Positions 49,177-57,396 of a DNA stretch of 64,000 nt are shown here, in pieces. Every line of letters starts with the position of its first letter. The stretch's first letter is position 1. The position numbers and the translations under genes are program-made. Source of the stretch: an uncultured Caulobacterales bacterium (GTDB lineage Bacteria; Pseudomonadota; Alphaproteobacteria; Caulobacterales; Maricaulaceae); the NCBI GenBank assembly GCA_947503715.1, contig CANNER010000002.1, forward strand, positions 744,001 to 808,000, in the 5' to 3' direction. Below the pieces are notes generated by a model, which was given only the letters and a program-made list of their open reading frames with translations, was not told where the DNA came from and made no database searches.

Positions 49177-49723
49177 TACTGATTGGTTGCTGAAAAAGTT
49201 TAAGGCTGGGGAAAGGCTTAAATATGTTTATTTTTGGGGCCATACTTCCTACCCAAAAGGTACTGTTACGAAAGCTTGCTTGAGTCAGTGGTGGCCATCT
49301 TCTTTTGACGTTCAAGGAAAACGTTATTTCACTGCCGAACATTGGATGATGGCTGAAAAAGCGCGGCTTTTTGGAGCGGAAGCTATCGAGAAAAAAATCC
49401 TTCAAGTAGAAGAACCTGGGGCGGCAAAGGCCTTAGGTCGTAAAGTTGAAAATTTTGACCCTGTAGTCTGGGACAGGAAAAAATACAAAATTGTTTTAGA
49501 GGGTAACTTTCACAAATTTAGTCAAAATACTGAGCTTGGAACATTTCTAATCAATACTGGCCAACGCGTTCTTGTAGAAGCTAGCCCAGTTGATGCCGTT
49601 TGGGGTATTGGTCTAGCTGCAGATAATCCGAGGTGTGAGGATCCATCTAAATGGCCAGGGACGAATCTACTCGGTTATGCTCTTATGTCAGCCCGAAATT
49701 TATTTGAGGCGAACACAACCTGA
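49157..49723 (+). CDS. NADAR family protein (YbiA/COG3236-like N-glycosidase)
   Basis: 188 residues, AT-rich compared with its neighbours. Signature segments of the NADAR family are clear: LSQWWPSSF, FTAEHWMMAEKARLF, KFSQNTELGTFLINTG and DAVWGIGLAAD. YbiA-type members split early riboflavin intermediates that are unstable, and in some organisms the domain is fused to RibD or similar enzymes; other NADAR proteins remove ADP-ribose from DNA guanine. The start is a GTG inside the deaminase gene. The neighbour favours the riboflavin role. Confidence 0.88.
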   Translation: MDFKLYDTDWLLKKFKAGERLKYVYFWGHTSYPKGTVTKACLSQWWPSSFDVQGKRYFTAEHWMMAEKARLFGAEAIEKKILQVEEPGAAKALGRKVENFDPVVWDRKKYKIVLEGNFHKFSQNTELGTFLINTGQRVLVEASPVDAVWGIGLAADNPRCEDPSKWPGTNLLGYALMSARNLFEANTT

Positions 49724-49748
49724 CATAAGTTGATCTCGTTATGTCCAA

Positions 49749-50579
49749 CTACTCCCCCAAACTCTCCCGCAGCGGGCCTTCTTGCGGCATGCCGATTGCG
49801 TGGAAACCGCCGTCCACATGATGGGTTTCGCCTGTGCAGGAGAGGCCCAAATCTGAGAGCAGGTAGAGCGCGGCACCGGCGACACCCATCGGATCGGTAT
49901 TATCCTGCATCGCACTGGCGGCCTTATTAAAGCGGAACATGTGACGGCCTGAGCCGATCCCTGCAGCGGCGAGCGTTTTGATGGGGCCAGCGGAAATCGC
50001 ATTGACGCGAATTTGGCGCGGGCCGAGGTCTGCCGCGATATAGCGGGTCGAGGCTTCGAGCGCGGCTTTGGCGACGCCCATGACATTGTAATTCGGGATA
50101 ACGCGCTCACTGCCGAGATATGTCAGCGTAATCATTGCGCCCCCATCATTCATGATGTTTGACGCACGACGCGCGGCATCGACAAAGGAGTAGGCGGAAA
50201 TATCCAGCGCGGATTTGAAGCCCTCGCGCGTCGTTTGTTCAATAAATGAGCCTGCGAGTTGGTCTTTACCCGCAAAGGCAATCGCATGAACAAGAAAGTC
50301 GATTTTGCCCCATTTGTCCTCAATCGTTTTGAAGGCGGCTTCCATCTGATCATCATTCGTTACGTCACAATCGACGAGCGTGTCGGAGCCAAGGCTTTCC
50401 GCGAGGGGCTTCACACGGCGGAGGAGTTTATCGCCCTGATAGGTGAAGGCCACTTCTGCGCCTTGTGCTGCAAGTTGCTGCGCAATGGCCCAGGCGATGG
50501 AGTTTTTATTGGCAACGCCCATAATCAGGCCGCGTTTTCCGGCCATCAATGTTCCGGTTGGAAATGTTTGTTCAGCCAT
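49749..50579 (-). CDS. fabI: Enoyl-ACP reductase (NADH)
   Basis: 276 residues, last reductive step of each fatty acid elongation cycle. GLIMGVANKNSIAWAIA at the N-terminus binds NADH; the active site Tyr and Lys lie in YNVMGVAK. Strong AGGAGG ribosome-binding site. In related genomes fabI often sits directly behind fabA-fabB; here a LuxR-type regulator and a porin gene lie between. Confidence 0.95.
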   Translation of the reverse strand: MAEQTFPTGTLMAGKRGLIMGVANKNSIAWAIAQQLAAQGAEVAFTYQGDKLLRRVKPLAESLGSDTLVDCDVTNDDQMEAAFKTIEDKWGKIDFLVHAIAFAGKDQLAGSFIEQTTREGFKSALDISAYSFVDAARRASNIMNDGGAMITLTYLGSERVIPNYNVMGVAKAALEASTRYIAADLGPRQIRVNAISAGPIKTLAAAGIGSGRHMFRFNKAASAMQDNTDPMGVAGAALYLLSDLGLSCTGETHHVDGGFHAIGMPQEGPLRESLGE

Positions 50580-50629
50580 TTTGGCCTCCTGTCCCTAATC
50601 TATGATAGGTTTATAATTTACGGGGCGGC

Positions 50630-51454
50630 ATGACCACCCCAAAGCGCGGAGAAAGGTCATTAATCTTGCGTTCAGGTTCGGCTCCATATGCCCTCGCCAT
50701 GGTTGGGGAAATGAATGATGTCGCCGCTGACAGAGATGTCAGGCGGCTTTTTGCGAATATTGACGCAATGATGTCAGCCGCTCTACCCGATGAGACATTT
50801 CAAATATTTATTGGTGCCCTTACCCATTACGGCTTTGATAAAGTCGTTTTGGGGCAAGCTTTTATCATAGCGGATGCGGGCGCTGCGGATCGTCGGTTTT
50901 TCTTTCATCATGGTATGATCGAGTTTTTAGGCGTCTATGCGCAGAAGAATTATCAGTTCTCAGATCCTGTCACATTGCGCGTGATGCGGACGCATCGGCC
51001 TTTTCGTTGGCGCGAGGCGCATGTGGATATGACGAAGCGCCAAATGGAACAAGTTGCGGAAGCGCAAGCGGCAGGTTTGAAATTTGGTATCGTTTTTCCA
51101 GTCGTGGATGAGGCGGGCGCGACCGGATTTGTCTCTCTGGGGCGAGAGACAGATTTCAGTTTGTCGGATGCGGCGTTTCTCGAATTAGAACTTCTCTGCC
51201 GCTATGCCTATTTCGCGATCGATCGGCATTTTGAGTCCAAAGCGCCTCAAAAGACGATAAAATTGACGCCACGTGAAACGGCGATTTTGTTACATGTTGC
51301 ACATGGAAAAACGAATTGGGAAACGGGGCAGATTATGGGGATCAGCGAGTATTCCGTCCGTGATTATCTCAAATCGCTCTCGGCCAGATTGGAGACCTCT
51401 AACCGCACGCACACCGTTGTGAAGGCGATCCAATTGGGACTCATTCTACCTTAA
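50630..51454 (+). CDS. LuxR-family regulator with autoinducer-binding domain (solo)
   Basis: 274 residues. Residues 50-200 form an acyl-homoserine-lactone-binding type domain. By spacing from the canonical residues, Tyr61, Asp70, Pro71 and Trp85 are all present (in VYAQKNYQFSDPV and RPFRW), while Trp57 is Phe. The C-terminal HTH begins LTPRETAILLHVAHGKTNWETGQIM and ends VVKAIQLGLI. No luxI-type synthase is in the window. Divergent from fabI with 50 bases between, and convergent with the porin gene with a four-base overlap. May control either neighbour; that is inference. Confidence 0.9.
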   Translation: MTTPKRGERSLILRSGSAPYALAMVGEMNDVAADRDVRRLFANIDAMMSAALPDETFQIFIGALTHYGFDKVVLGQAFIIADAGAADRRFFFHHGMIEFLGVYAQKNYQFSDPVTLRVMRTHRPFRWREAHVDMTKRQMEQVAEAQAAGLKFGIVFPVVDEAGATGFVSLGRETDFSLSDAAFLELELLCRYAYFAIDRHFESKAPQKTIKLTPRETAILLHVAHGKTNWETGQIMGISEYSVRDYLKSLSARLETSNRTHTVVKAIQLGLILP

Positions 51455-52245
51455 AATGTTCGCGCGAGGCCAAGTGCGGCGGTGATGCCGTCTTTCTTGG
51501 GGGCAAGCGTTGTGTCCTCCACATCTCCAACGAGCCTCGAATAATTCACGATCCCGATGAGCTGGAAGTCGTCATTTATATCTAAATAGGCCGCCATATG
51601 TGCGCCGAGTGTGGAGACTTCCGAACCAAAATCGAGCGTCGTGACAGGTGATCCGGCGGGCAATGTTGTCGCGGCGAGTTGCGCGTCATTAATCCCGTAA
51701 AGAGAGTCGAGATAATCACCCGAATGATAGGTTGCCCGGACGCCCGGATTAATGCGTAGATTTTCGATAGGAAAAAACTGCGTCGTGACAAGTGTATCTA
51801 TGCGGTAGCCGTCCAAATCTCCGGAAAGAGGAACATTTGCGACCACATCAATTGCGGCAATTGGTGTGTAGAGACGACTCGAAATCAGACCCGCAAAGCC
51901 GCCATCAATGTCAAAGGCCTCATCGAGGAGGGGTGTGTCTTCACCATCCCGCCCAAGGCTGTAATGGACAGATCCGCCCAAGCGAAATGTCTCATTCCGG
52001 ATCGCATAGGCTCCTGCGCCGAGGGCCGGGTTGGCGAAAAACCGCCCTTTATACTGTGCGTTGATATAGGGGAGGACGGACAGGTCACTTTCTTCCGAGC
52101 CGACATAGGTTTCCCGCGTCACAGCCGCGATACCGAGATCCGCAAAAGTGAGTTGTTCCTCCTCAGGAATATCAAAAATGGAGTCCTGTGCCGACGCAAG
52201 AGTCGGGACTGTTAGCAGGGCTGCAGAGATAAGAAGATGACGCAT
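51451..52245 (-). CDS. MipA/OmpV family outer membrane protein
   Basis: About 264 residues. Signal peptide (MRHLLISAALLTVPTLASA) followed by an outer-membrane beta-barrel of the MipA/OmpV family, with alternating strands and a final Phe (LGLARTF). The ATG at 52245 with AAGGA upstream is preferred over a longer frame to 52314. Members serve as scaffolds or porins. Placed between fabB and the LuxR-type gene. Confidence 0.9.
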   Translation of the reverse strand: MRHLLISAALLTVPTLASAQDSIFDIPEEEQLTFADLGIAAVTRETYVGSEESDLSVLPYINAQYKGRFFANPALGAGAYAIRNETFRLGGSVHYSLGRDGEDTPLLDEAFDIDGGFAGLISSRLYTPIAAIDVVANVPLSGDLDGYRIDTLVTTQFFPIENLRINPGVRATYHSGDYLDSLYGINDAQLAATTLPAGSPVTTLDFGSEVSTLGAHMAAYLDINDDFQLIGIVNYSRLVGDVEDTTLAPKKDGITAALGLARTF

Positions 52246-52300
52246 AAATATTCCTTGATTGAAGACATAATGCGCCAAAATCATAAAAGTTGCGTCAATA

Positions 52301-53515
52301 TTATATCTTGGCAAAAATCACGGATCCATTTGTCCCGCCAAAGCCGAAACTATTGGACATGGCCGTTTTGACTTCCGTCTCGACCGCTTCTTTTGCAATA
52401 TTAATCGCTGGGATTTCAGGATCGAGATTTTCGACATTTATAGACGGTGCGACGAAGCCGCGGTCCATCATCAGCAATGTGTAAATCGCTTCCTGAACGC
52501 CCGCCGCGCCGAGACTATGGCCCGTCAGACATTTTGTGGCGGAGACATAAGGGCCATCCAGCCCAAAGACGCGCTCAATCGCATTGGTTTCGGCAATGTC
52601 CCCGACAGGTGTCGAAGTCGCATGCGGGTTGATATAATCGACGGTCTCGAGATTGGCATCTTTCAACGCCATACGCATGGCACGTTCCGCGCCTTCACCG
52701 CTGGGTGCGACCATATCGTAGCCGTCAGACGTTGCGGCATAGCCGACGACTTCGGCGTAGATTTTCGCGCCGCGTGCTTTCGCATGTTCATATTCTTCCA
52801 GCACGAGCATACCCGCGCCGCCCGCAATCACGAAACCGTCCCGGTCAACATCAAACGCGCGGGACGCTTTGTCCGGCGTGTCGTTATATTTGCTGCTCAT
52901 CGCGCCCATTGCGTCGAAGAGGGAGGACATGGACCATTCCAACTCCTCGCCGCCGCCCGCGAACATGATGTCCTGCTTGCCCCATTGGATTTGCTCTGCC
53001 GCTGACCCGATACAGTGGAGGGACGTTGTACAGGCCGACGTAATCGAGAAGTTCACGCCTTTGATTTTAAAGTGCGTGGCCAGTGTCGCTGACACAGTCG
53101 AGGACATCGCCTTTGGCACGGCAAACGGCCCGATCCTTTTCGGGGACAGGTTCTTGCGAGTGATGTCGGCGGCGCGCACAATTTCCAATGATGACGGTCC
53201 ACCCGACCCCGCGATAATGCCCGTGCGTTCATCCGAGACCTGCTCTTCCGAGAGGCCCGCATCTGCAATTGCATTCGTCATCGCGACGGCAGCCCAACCT
53301 GCGGCATCGCCCATAAAGCGGTAAGAGCGCTTGGAAATGACTTCCTTATAATCGCAATCGGGACGGCCGGAAATTTGAGAACGGAAGCCAAGTTCCGCCA
53401 TCTTCTCATCTTTCTTGATACCGCAATTCCCGGCTTTCAAATTTTCCGCGACGGTATCCGCATCATTTCCGATGCAAGAGACAATACCTAATCCAGTGAC
53501 TACAACTCGACGCAT
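52301..53515 (-). CDS. fabB: Beta-ketoacyl-ACP synthase I
   Basis: 404 residues, elongates acyl chains and is needed for unsaturated fatty acids. Cys-His-His triad: [12 protein letters not shown] (Cys), [11 protein letters not shown] and [12 protein letters not shown] (His). It follows fabA by six bases in the conserved fabA-fabB order. Confidence 0.96.
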   Translation of the reverse strand: MRRVVVTGLGIVSCIGNDADTVAENLKAGNCGIKKDEKMAELGFRSQISGRPDCDYKEVISKRSYRFMGDAAGWAAVAMTNAIADAGLSEEQVSDERTGIIAGSGGPSSLEIVRAADITRKNLSPKRIGPFAVPKAMSSTVSATLATHFKIKGVNFSITSACTTSLHCIGSAAEQIQWGKQDIMFAGGGEELEWSMSSLFDAMGAMSSKYNDTPDKASRAFDVDRDGFVIAGGAGMLVLEEYEHAKARGAKIYAEVVGYAATSDGYDMVAPSGEGAERAMRMALKDANLETVDYINPHATSTPVGDIAETNAIERVFGLDGPYVSATKCLTGHSLGAAGVQEAIYTLLMMDRGFVAPSINVENLDPEIPAINIAKEAVETEVKTAMSNSFGFGGTNGSVIFAKI

Positions 53516-53521
53516 GTTCGC

Positions 53522-54055
53522 TTATCCTGCTTTTTCTTCTGCTTCAGTAGGTGGGATGAAAAGGCCGACGCGCAAGTCTTTGGCCTGATAGATCAATTCA
53601 TCATCGGCATACATCCGCCCATCGGCAATACCGAGGACGAGGCGGCGATGGATGGCGCGTTTGATATCGATTTCGTAACGGACTTTTTTGATGTCCGGTG
53701 TGACCTGTCCGGTGAATTTGACCTCACCGACGCCCAAGGCGCGACCGCGTCCCTGTCCGCCGGTCCAGCCAAGCCAGAACCCGACAAGCTGCCACATGGC
53801 GTCCAGGCCTAGGCAACCCGGCATGACGGGGTCGTCGCGGAAATGACATTCGAAAAACCACAGGTCCGGATTCACATCCAGTTCGGCGATGACCTGCCCC
53901 TTACCATTCGCGCCGCCATCATCATCCATATGGGTGATCCGGTCGAGCATGAGCATGGGCGGCAGGGGCAGTTTTGCATTGCCCGGACCGAAGAGGCTTT
54001 TTTCACCGCTGACGATCAGGTCGTCATAGTCATAGGACGATTGAATTTTTTTCAT
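53522..54055 (-). CDS. fabA: 3-hydroxydecanoyl-ACP dehydratase/isomerase
   Basis: 177 residues, introduces the double bond of unsaturated fatty acids at the C10 stage. The active His is in [22 protein letters not shown], and the Asp in the same helix is present. First gene of the fabA-fabB operon. Confidence 0.95.
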   Translation of the reverse strand: MKKIQSSYDYDDLIVSGEKSLFGPGNAKLPLPPMLMLDRITHMDDDGGANGKGQVIAELDVNPDLWFFECHFRDDPVMPGCLGLDAMWQLVGFWLGWTGGQGRGRALGVGEVKFTGQVTPDIKKVRYEIDIKRAIHRRLVLGIADGRMYADDELIYQAKDLRVGLFIPPTEAEEKAG

Positions 54056-54133
54056 AATGGATGGCCCGTGTGATTTGCCCGTTACTTAAGACAGGCAGAC
54101 TGGCAAGGCAAAGTCTGATTCAAAAAGTTCAGC

Positions 54134-54694
54134 CTAAGATTTGGGCTTAACCGTGTAGCGCGCCAGGAGCCGGTCGACCATCTCCCAATCCGGTGCGAGT
54201 TGGTCTGCAGCCTTTAAATCGCGATAGGCGGCACTGTAATTTTCCTGCCGATCATAGAGTAATGCGCGATTGACGAGGGCTGCGGGTCGCGTTTGGCTGT
54301 CCACATCTTCCAAAGCGATATTGATGGATGTCAGCGCTTCATCCAAACGTTCCAGATGGATCAAAGCGGCGGCGCGGTTTACATGTGCCTCGGTGAGTGT
54401 GGGTAGAACTTCCAGGGCGGCGTCGTAATTCTCCAACGCGACCTGATAGTTTTCCTTGCGCATCTGTAGAATACCGTAATTCACACGGGTTGCGGCGTAA
54501 TCTTTGCCCATCAAATTTTGTTCCAACGCAGCTTCGCAAGTCTGCAGCGCGGAGTAACTGCCCTTATTGCCCTGTTTGGCATAGGAATAACATTGCGCGG
54601 CATCGCCCTTACCAATCACCATTAACTGCGCCGAGGCCGTTTGGGCGGAGGCGGCGAGGAGGAGGGAGATGCAGGCGGCGCGTAAATATGTCAT
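54134..54694 (-). CDS. Secreted tetratricopeptide repeat protein
   Basis: 186 residues. Signal peptide (MTYLRAACISLLLAASAQTASA) followed by three or four TPRs, such as NYGILQMRKENYQVALENYDAALEVLP and NRAALLYDRQENYSAA-type units. Periplasmic; the partner is unknown. Reads away from fabA on the same strand, with 78 bases between. Confidence 0.82.
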   Translation of the reverse strand: MTYLRAACISLLLAASAQTASAQLMVIGKGDAAQCYSYAKQGNKGSYSALQTCEAALEQNLMGKDYAATRVNYGILQMRKENYQVALENYDAALEVLPTLTEAHVNRAAALIHLERLDEALTSINIALEDVDSQTRPAALVNRALLYDRQENYSAAYRDLKAADQLAPDWEMVDRLLARYTVKPKS

Positions 54695-54726
54695 GCAACG
54701 CACTTACCACATTTTCACGAAAGTGC

Positions 54727-55332
54727 CTAATCCGTCAGCAAGCCCAATCGCCGCAGGACGGGCATCACGCCCACTGCGCGGTCCACCTGATGCACGGTCA
54801 TCCCGACTTTGCGAGCGGCCTCGACATTGACCGTTGTGTCCTCGAAGAACCAGACATTCTCTGCCGCGACGCCCATTTCCGCGAGGGGGATGTGGTAGCT
54901 GTCCGCATCCGGTTTCGCGACATTTATCTCATGCGAGGCGAAGGCGTGGTGGAACACCTCATCCGTTTTAAACATCGTGTTCAAATGCCCCCAATGCAGT
55001 GCATTGGTATTAGAGAGGCAGGCCGTCGTGAACCGTGTCTTCAACGCCGCCAGCGCGTCCATCACGCCGGGGAAGGGGGGCTCGACCCAACTGTTCCACA
55101 ATGCGCCGACATCCGTATCGGGCAGGTCGAACATCTGCCGCAGCTCCGCCGTGAAGACCGCGTCCCCGACCTCGCCCCGTTCATAGGCGTTGAAAATCTC
55201 GCTCCCCGCGAAACGGTCAATGACCTCTGCACGGGTCAGGTCATAGCGCGCGGCGAGAACCTCCGGCCCGACCCAGGGCACAACAACCCCGCCAAGATCG
55301 AAGAGGAGGATTTTGGGGCGGGGCGCGGTCAT
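54727..55332 (-). CDS. HAD-superfamily hydrolase (subfamily IA)
   Basis: About 201 residues from the ATG at 55332. Phosphatase fold: LLFDLGGVVV (motif I; the second Asp of DxD is Gly, as in part of this subgroup), SNTNALHW (motif II), a Lys in VAKPD, and FFEDTTVNVEAA (motif IV). YihX-like phosphatases act on sugar phosphates; the substrate here is unknown. A 55-base gap separates it from the TPR gene on the same strand. Confidence 0.85.
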   Translation of the reverse strand: MTAPRPKILLFDLGGVVVPWVGPEVLAARYDLTRAEVIDRFAGSEIFNAYERGEVGDAVFTAELRQMFDLPDTDVGALWNSWVEPPFPGVMDALAALKTRFTTACLSNTNALHWGHLNTMFKTDEVFHHAFASHEINVAKPDADSYHIPLAEMGVAAENVWFFEDTTVNVEAARKVGMTVHQVDRAVGVMPVLRRLGLLTD

Positions 55333-55416
55333 GTGAGCGACCATAGTTGAGGGCAGGACAAGCGGCAACGCTGACCGGCCATCTTGGGCACGACAGAGAG
55401 AATAAAAGCGGGACGC

Positions 55417-55690
55417 CCGCAGGTCGGTCACCGCGATGGTAACCAATATGATAAAGTTTTACGCAATGACCGCGACCTTCGGGTGTCAGTCCGAAAGGCG
55501 CATCGTATATTCGACTCTCGCCAAATACACGACCTGCGGCGGTGTGTCTCCAACGGCGGCCTTACTTGACTGCGGATGTTTCAACCCGTCAGGCGCTCGC
55601 GGCTGGGCCCCTCCACATTCGCGTTACCGAATGTTTCTAGGCACACCGTCCTTCGATACCAGAAAGGAACGATCACTTCCCTGTCCCGTG
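55417..55690. ncRNA. Possible structured RNA in a long intergenic region
   Basis: Between the HAD gene and the next gene (516 bases from 55447 to 55960) no convincing gene is seen, but pairings are dense. A perfect 10-bp pair joins 55417-55426 and 55530-55539 (CCGCAGGTCG/CGACCTGCGG). A stem with one G-T pair joins 55541-55549 and 55639-55647. A 7-bp hairpin lies at 55615-55634 (ACATTCG/CGAATGT). A hairpin-like CCTTCGG/CCGAAAGG lies at about 55476-55498. I could not match it to 6S, tmRNA, SRP or RNase P. The strand is unknown. Confidence 0.35.
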
Positions 55691-55960
55691 TCCGAAAGAA
55701 CGAGTGTGAATATAGGGCGGTGGCGGAAAGTGCGGGGGGTTGTTTTTTATAAATGCGGATTGGCCTCCAAGCTTTGCGGCTTAAAACGCAATGTCATCCC
55801 GCATCCATTGGGTCGGGGTGACAGATGAGACTGAGTTTGAGACATTTTATAATCGCGAAAGCGCGGATTAAGTTTCCCATAAACGCGGATGAAGGGGAAA
55901 CCGTCCCCCGTCCTCCCGCCCAATATTGTGTTTAAGCCACAGACCGCATATCGTCGCCCC

Positions 55961-56449
55961 ATGACCAAGATATTCACATGCGGTTTCGCCGCCGCCACGC
56001 TCCTCATCGCCGCGCCGCAATTCGCGGCGGCACAAGACACGGACGCACTGGCCGGGCTCTTCGCCTGTGAGTTAATTTCAGAGACGCAGGCCCAGCTCAG
56101 CTGTTTCCGGACGGAAACCGCCAAATTACGCGGGGCGGAAGCCTCGGGTGAAATCGTGGCCTTGGAAAAAGAAGCGGTGGAAGAATTCAAAGAGCTCAAA
56201 GCCGAGAAAGACATTAAAACCGCCAAATCCCGCACCCTCACCATTCAAAGCACACAACGCGTCGGCCCAAATCGATATGTTCAATTCACGCTCGATAATG
56301 GCGAAGTCTGGCAACAGGCAGAAACAAAACGCGTGCGATTGGGGCGCGCCAATCCCGATAAGCTCACAATAAAGCGGGCCTCCTTTGGCAGCTTCCTCGG
56401 CAAGGTAAATGACAGCCGCAGCACGTTCCGCGTCAAACGGGTAAAGTGA
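55961..56449 (+). CDS. Hypothetical secreted protein
   Basis: 162 residues. Signal peptide (MTKIFTCGFAAATLLIAAPQFAAA), a two-Cys segment, ACELISETQAQLSCF, a charged coiled-coil part, and a C-terminal beta-rich domain with RYVQFTLDNGEVWQQ, a recurring feature of small alphaproteobacterial periplasmic proteins. Function unknown. It converges on the methyltransferase gene, with seven bases between stops. Confidence 0.75.
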   Translation: MTKIFTCGFAAATLLIAAPQFAAAQDTDALAGLFACELISETQAQLSCFRTETAKLRGAEASGEIVALEKEAVEEFKELKAEKDIKTAKSRTLTIQSTQRVGPNRYVQFTLDNGEVWQQAETKRVRLGRANPDKLTIKRASFGSFLGKVNDSRSTFRVKRVK

Positions 56450-56456
56450 GGGGCGG

Positions 56457-57356
56457 CTAACGCCCCGCCGCTTTAATTCGTGCAATTTCATCCCAGAGGG
56501 TTGCTTCCGCATCGGGGGTAGTCTCTTTAGCTTCCGGCTTAGCGCCCACCGCAGGCACACCCGCAAAGGCCTCAAGTTCCGCCTGTAACCGAGGTCGCGC
56601 AATGCCTTCTAAATAATCCGCATCCATCTCTATCCCGATAAAACGCCGCCCATGGCGCAGGGCCGCGACGCCCGTTGTGCCAGAGCCCATGAACGGATCC
56701 AGGATGAGGTCGCCGGGATTTGTGCTGGCGACCACGACACGTTCCAGCAGGGCTTCGGGTTTTTGCGTTGGGTGGCGGCCAAAGGCCTTCTCGGACTTTT
56801 TCGTCAGCGGGATATGCCAGACGGAGCGCATCTGCTTCTCCGGCTTTTTCATAATGTCGCTGGGGAAGTCGCCATGTTTCATCGCGTGATAATTGAAATC
56901 ATGCTTGTCCTTTTTCGACGTCCGCGCCCAAATAAGCGTCTCATGGCTGGCCGTAAACATGCGGCAGGACAGGTTGGGCGAGGCATTCGGCTTGAACCAC
57001 GCAATATCGTTCAGGATGTGCATCCCCTCGACCTGTAACGCATAGCCGCATTGGAAAATCGAATGATAGGTCCCGGAAATCCACATCGTCCCACCGGGGC
57101 GGAGCTTTCGGTTACATGCCGCAATCCACGTCTGATGAAACAGGAAATCCGCCTCCACCCCTTTGGATCGGTCCCACTCCCCCTTATTCACAGACACCAT
57201 CCGCCCGCCCTGACAGGTAAATCCGTCGTTGGAGAGGTTATAAGGCGGGTCCGCGAATATCATGTCTACGGAGTGGTCTGCCACTTGCTCAAGTTTAGCG
57301 AGCATGTCGCCATGGAAAAGCTTGAACGAGTCGGCTGTTTCAATATTCTTATGCAT
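56457..57356 (-). CDS. Site-specific DNA-methyltransferase (adenine or N4-cytosine, beta class)
   Basis: 299 residues. Motif IV, DPPY (36-39), comes before motif [11 protein letters not shown] (about 224-233), the order of beta-class amino-methyltransferases. [13 protein letters not shown] and [13 protein letters not shown] are typical too. CcrM-like in general fold, but without CcrM's C-terminal extension; the last 40 residues are Glu/Ala-rich. It follows the restriction gene by 40 bases on the same strand and probably protects against it. Its base composition is like the chromosome, unlike its partner. Confidence 0.9.
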   Translation of the reverse strand: MHKNIETADSFKLFHGDMLAKLEQVADHSVDMIFADPPYNLSNDGFTCQGGRMVSVNKGEWDRSKGVEADFLFHQTWIAACNRKLRPGGTMWISGTYHSIFQCGYALQVEGMHILNDIAWFKPNASPNLSCRMFTASHETLIWARTSKKDKHDFNYHAMKHGDFPSDIMKKPEKQMRSVWHIPLTKKSEKAFGRHPTQKPEALLERVVVASTNPGDLILDPFMGSGTTGVAALRHGRRFIGIEMDADYLEGIARPRLQAELEAFAGVPAVGAKPEAKETTPDAEATLWDEIARIKAAGR

Positions 57357-57396
57357 GCTTATGCATTGCTTACTTACGTCGCTACGTCAAATTCAC

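Noticed and set aside
55788-55825. Palindrome-like GTCATCCCGC...GGGGTGACA
   Set aside because: It resembles repeat ends of the 9514 element type only loosely and has no second copy close by.
55436-55828. 130-codon frame in the 55.4-55.8 kb gap
   Set aside because: Composition and codon use do not look coding, and the region is better explained by paired structures.
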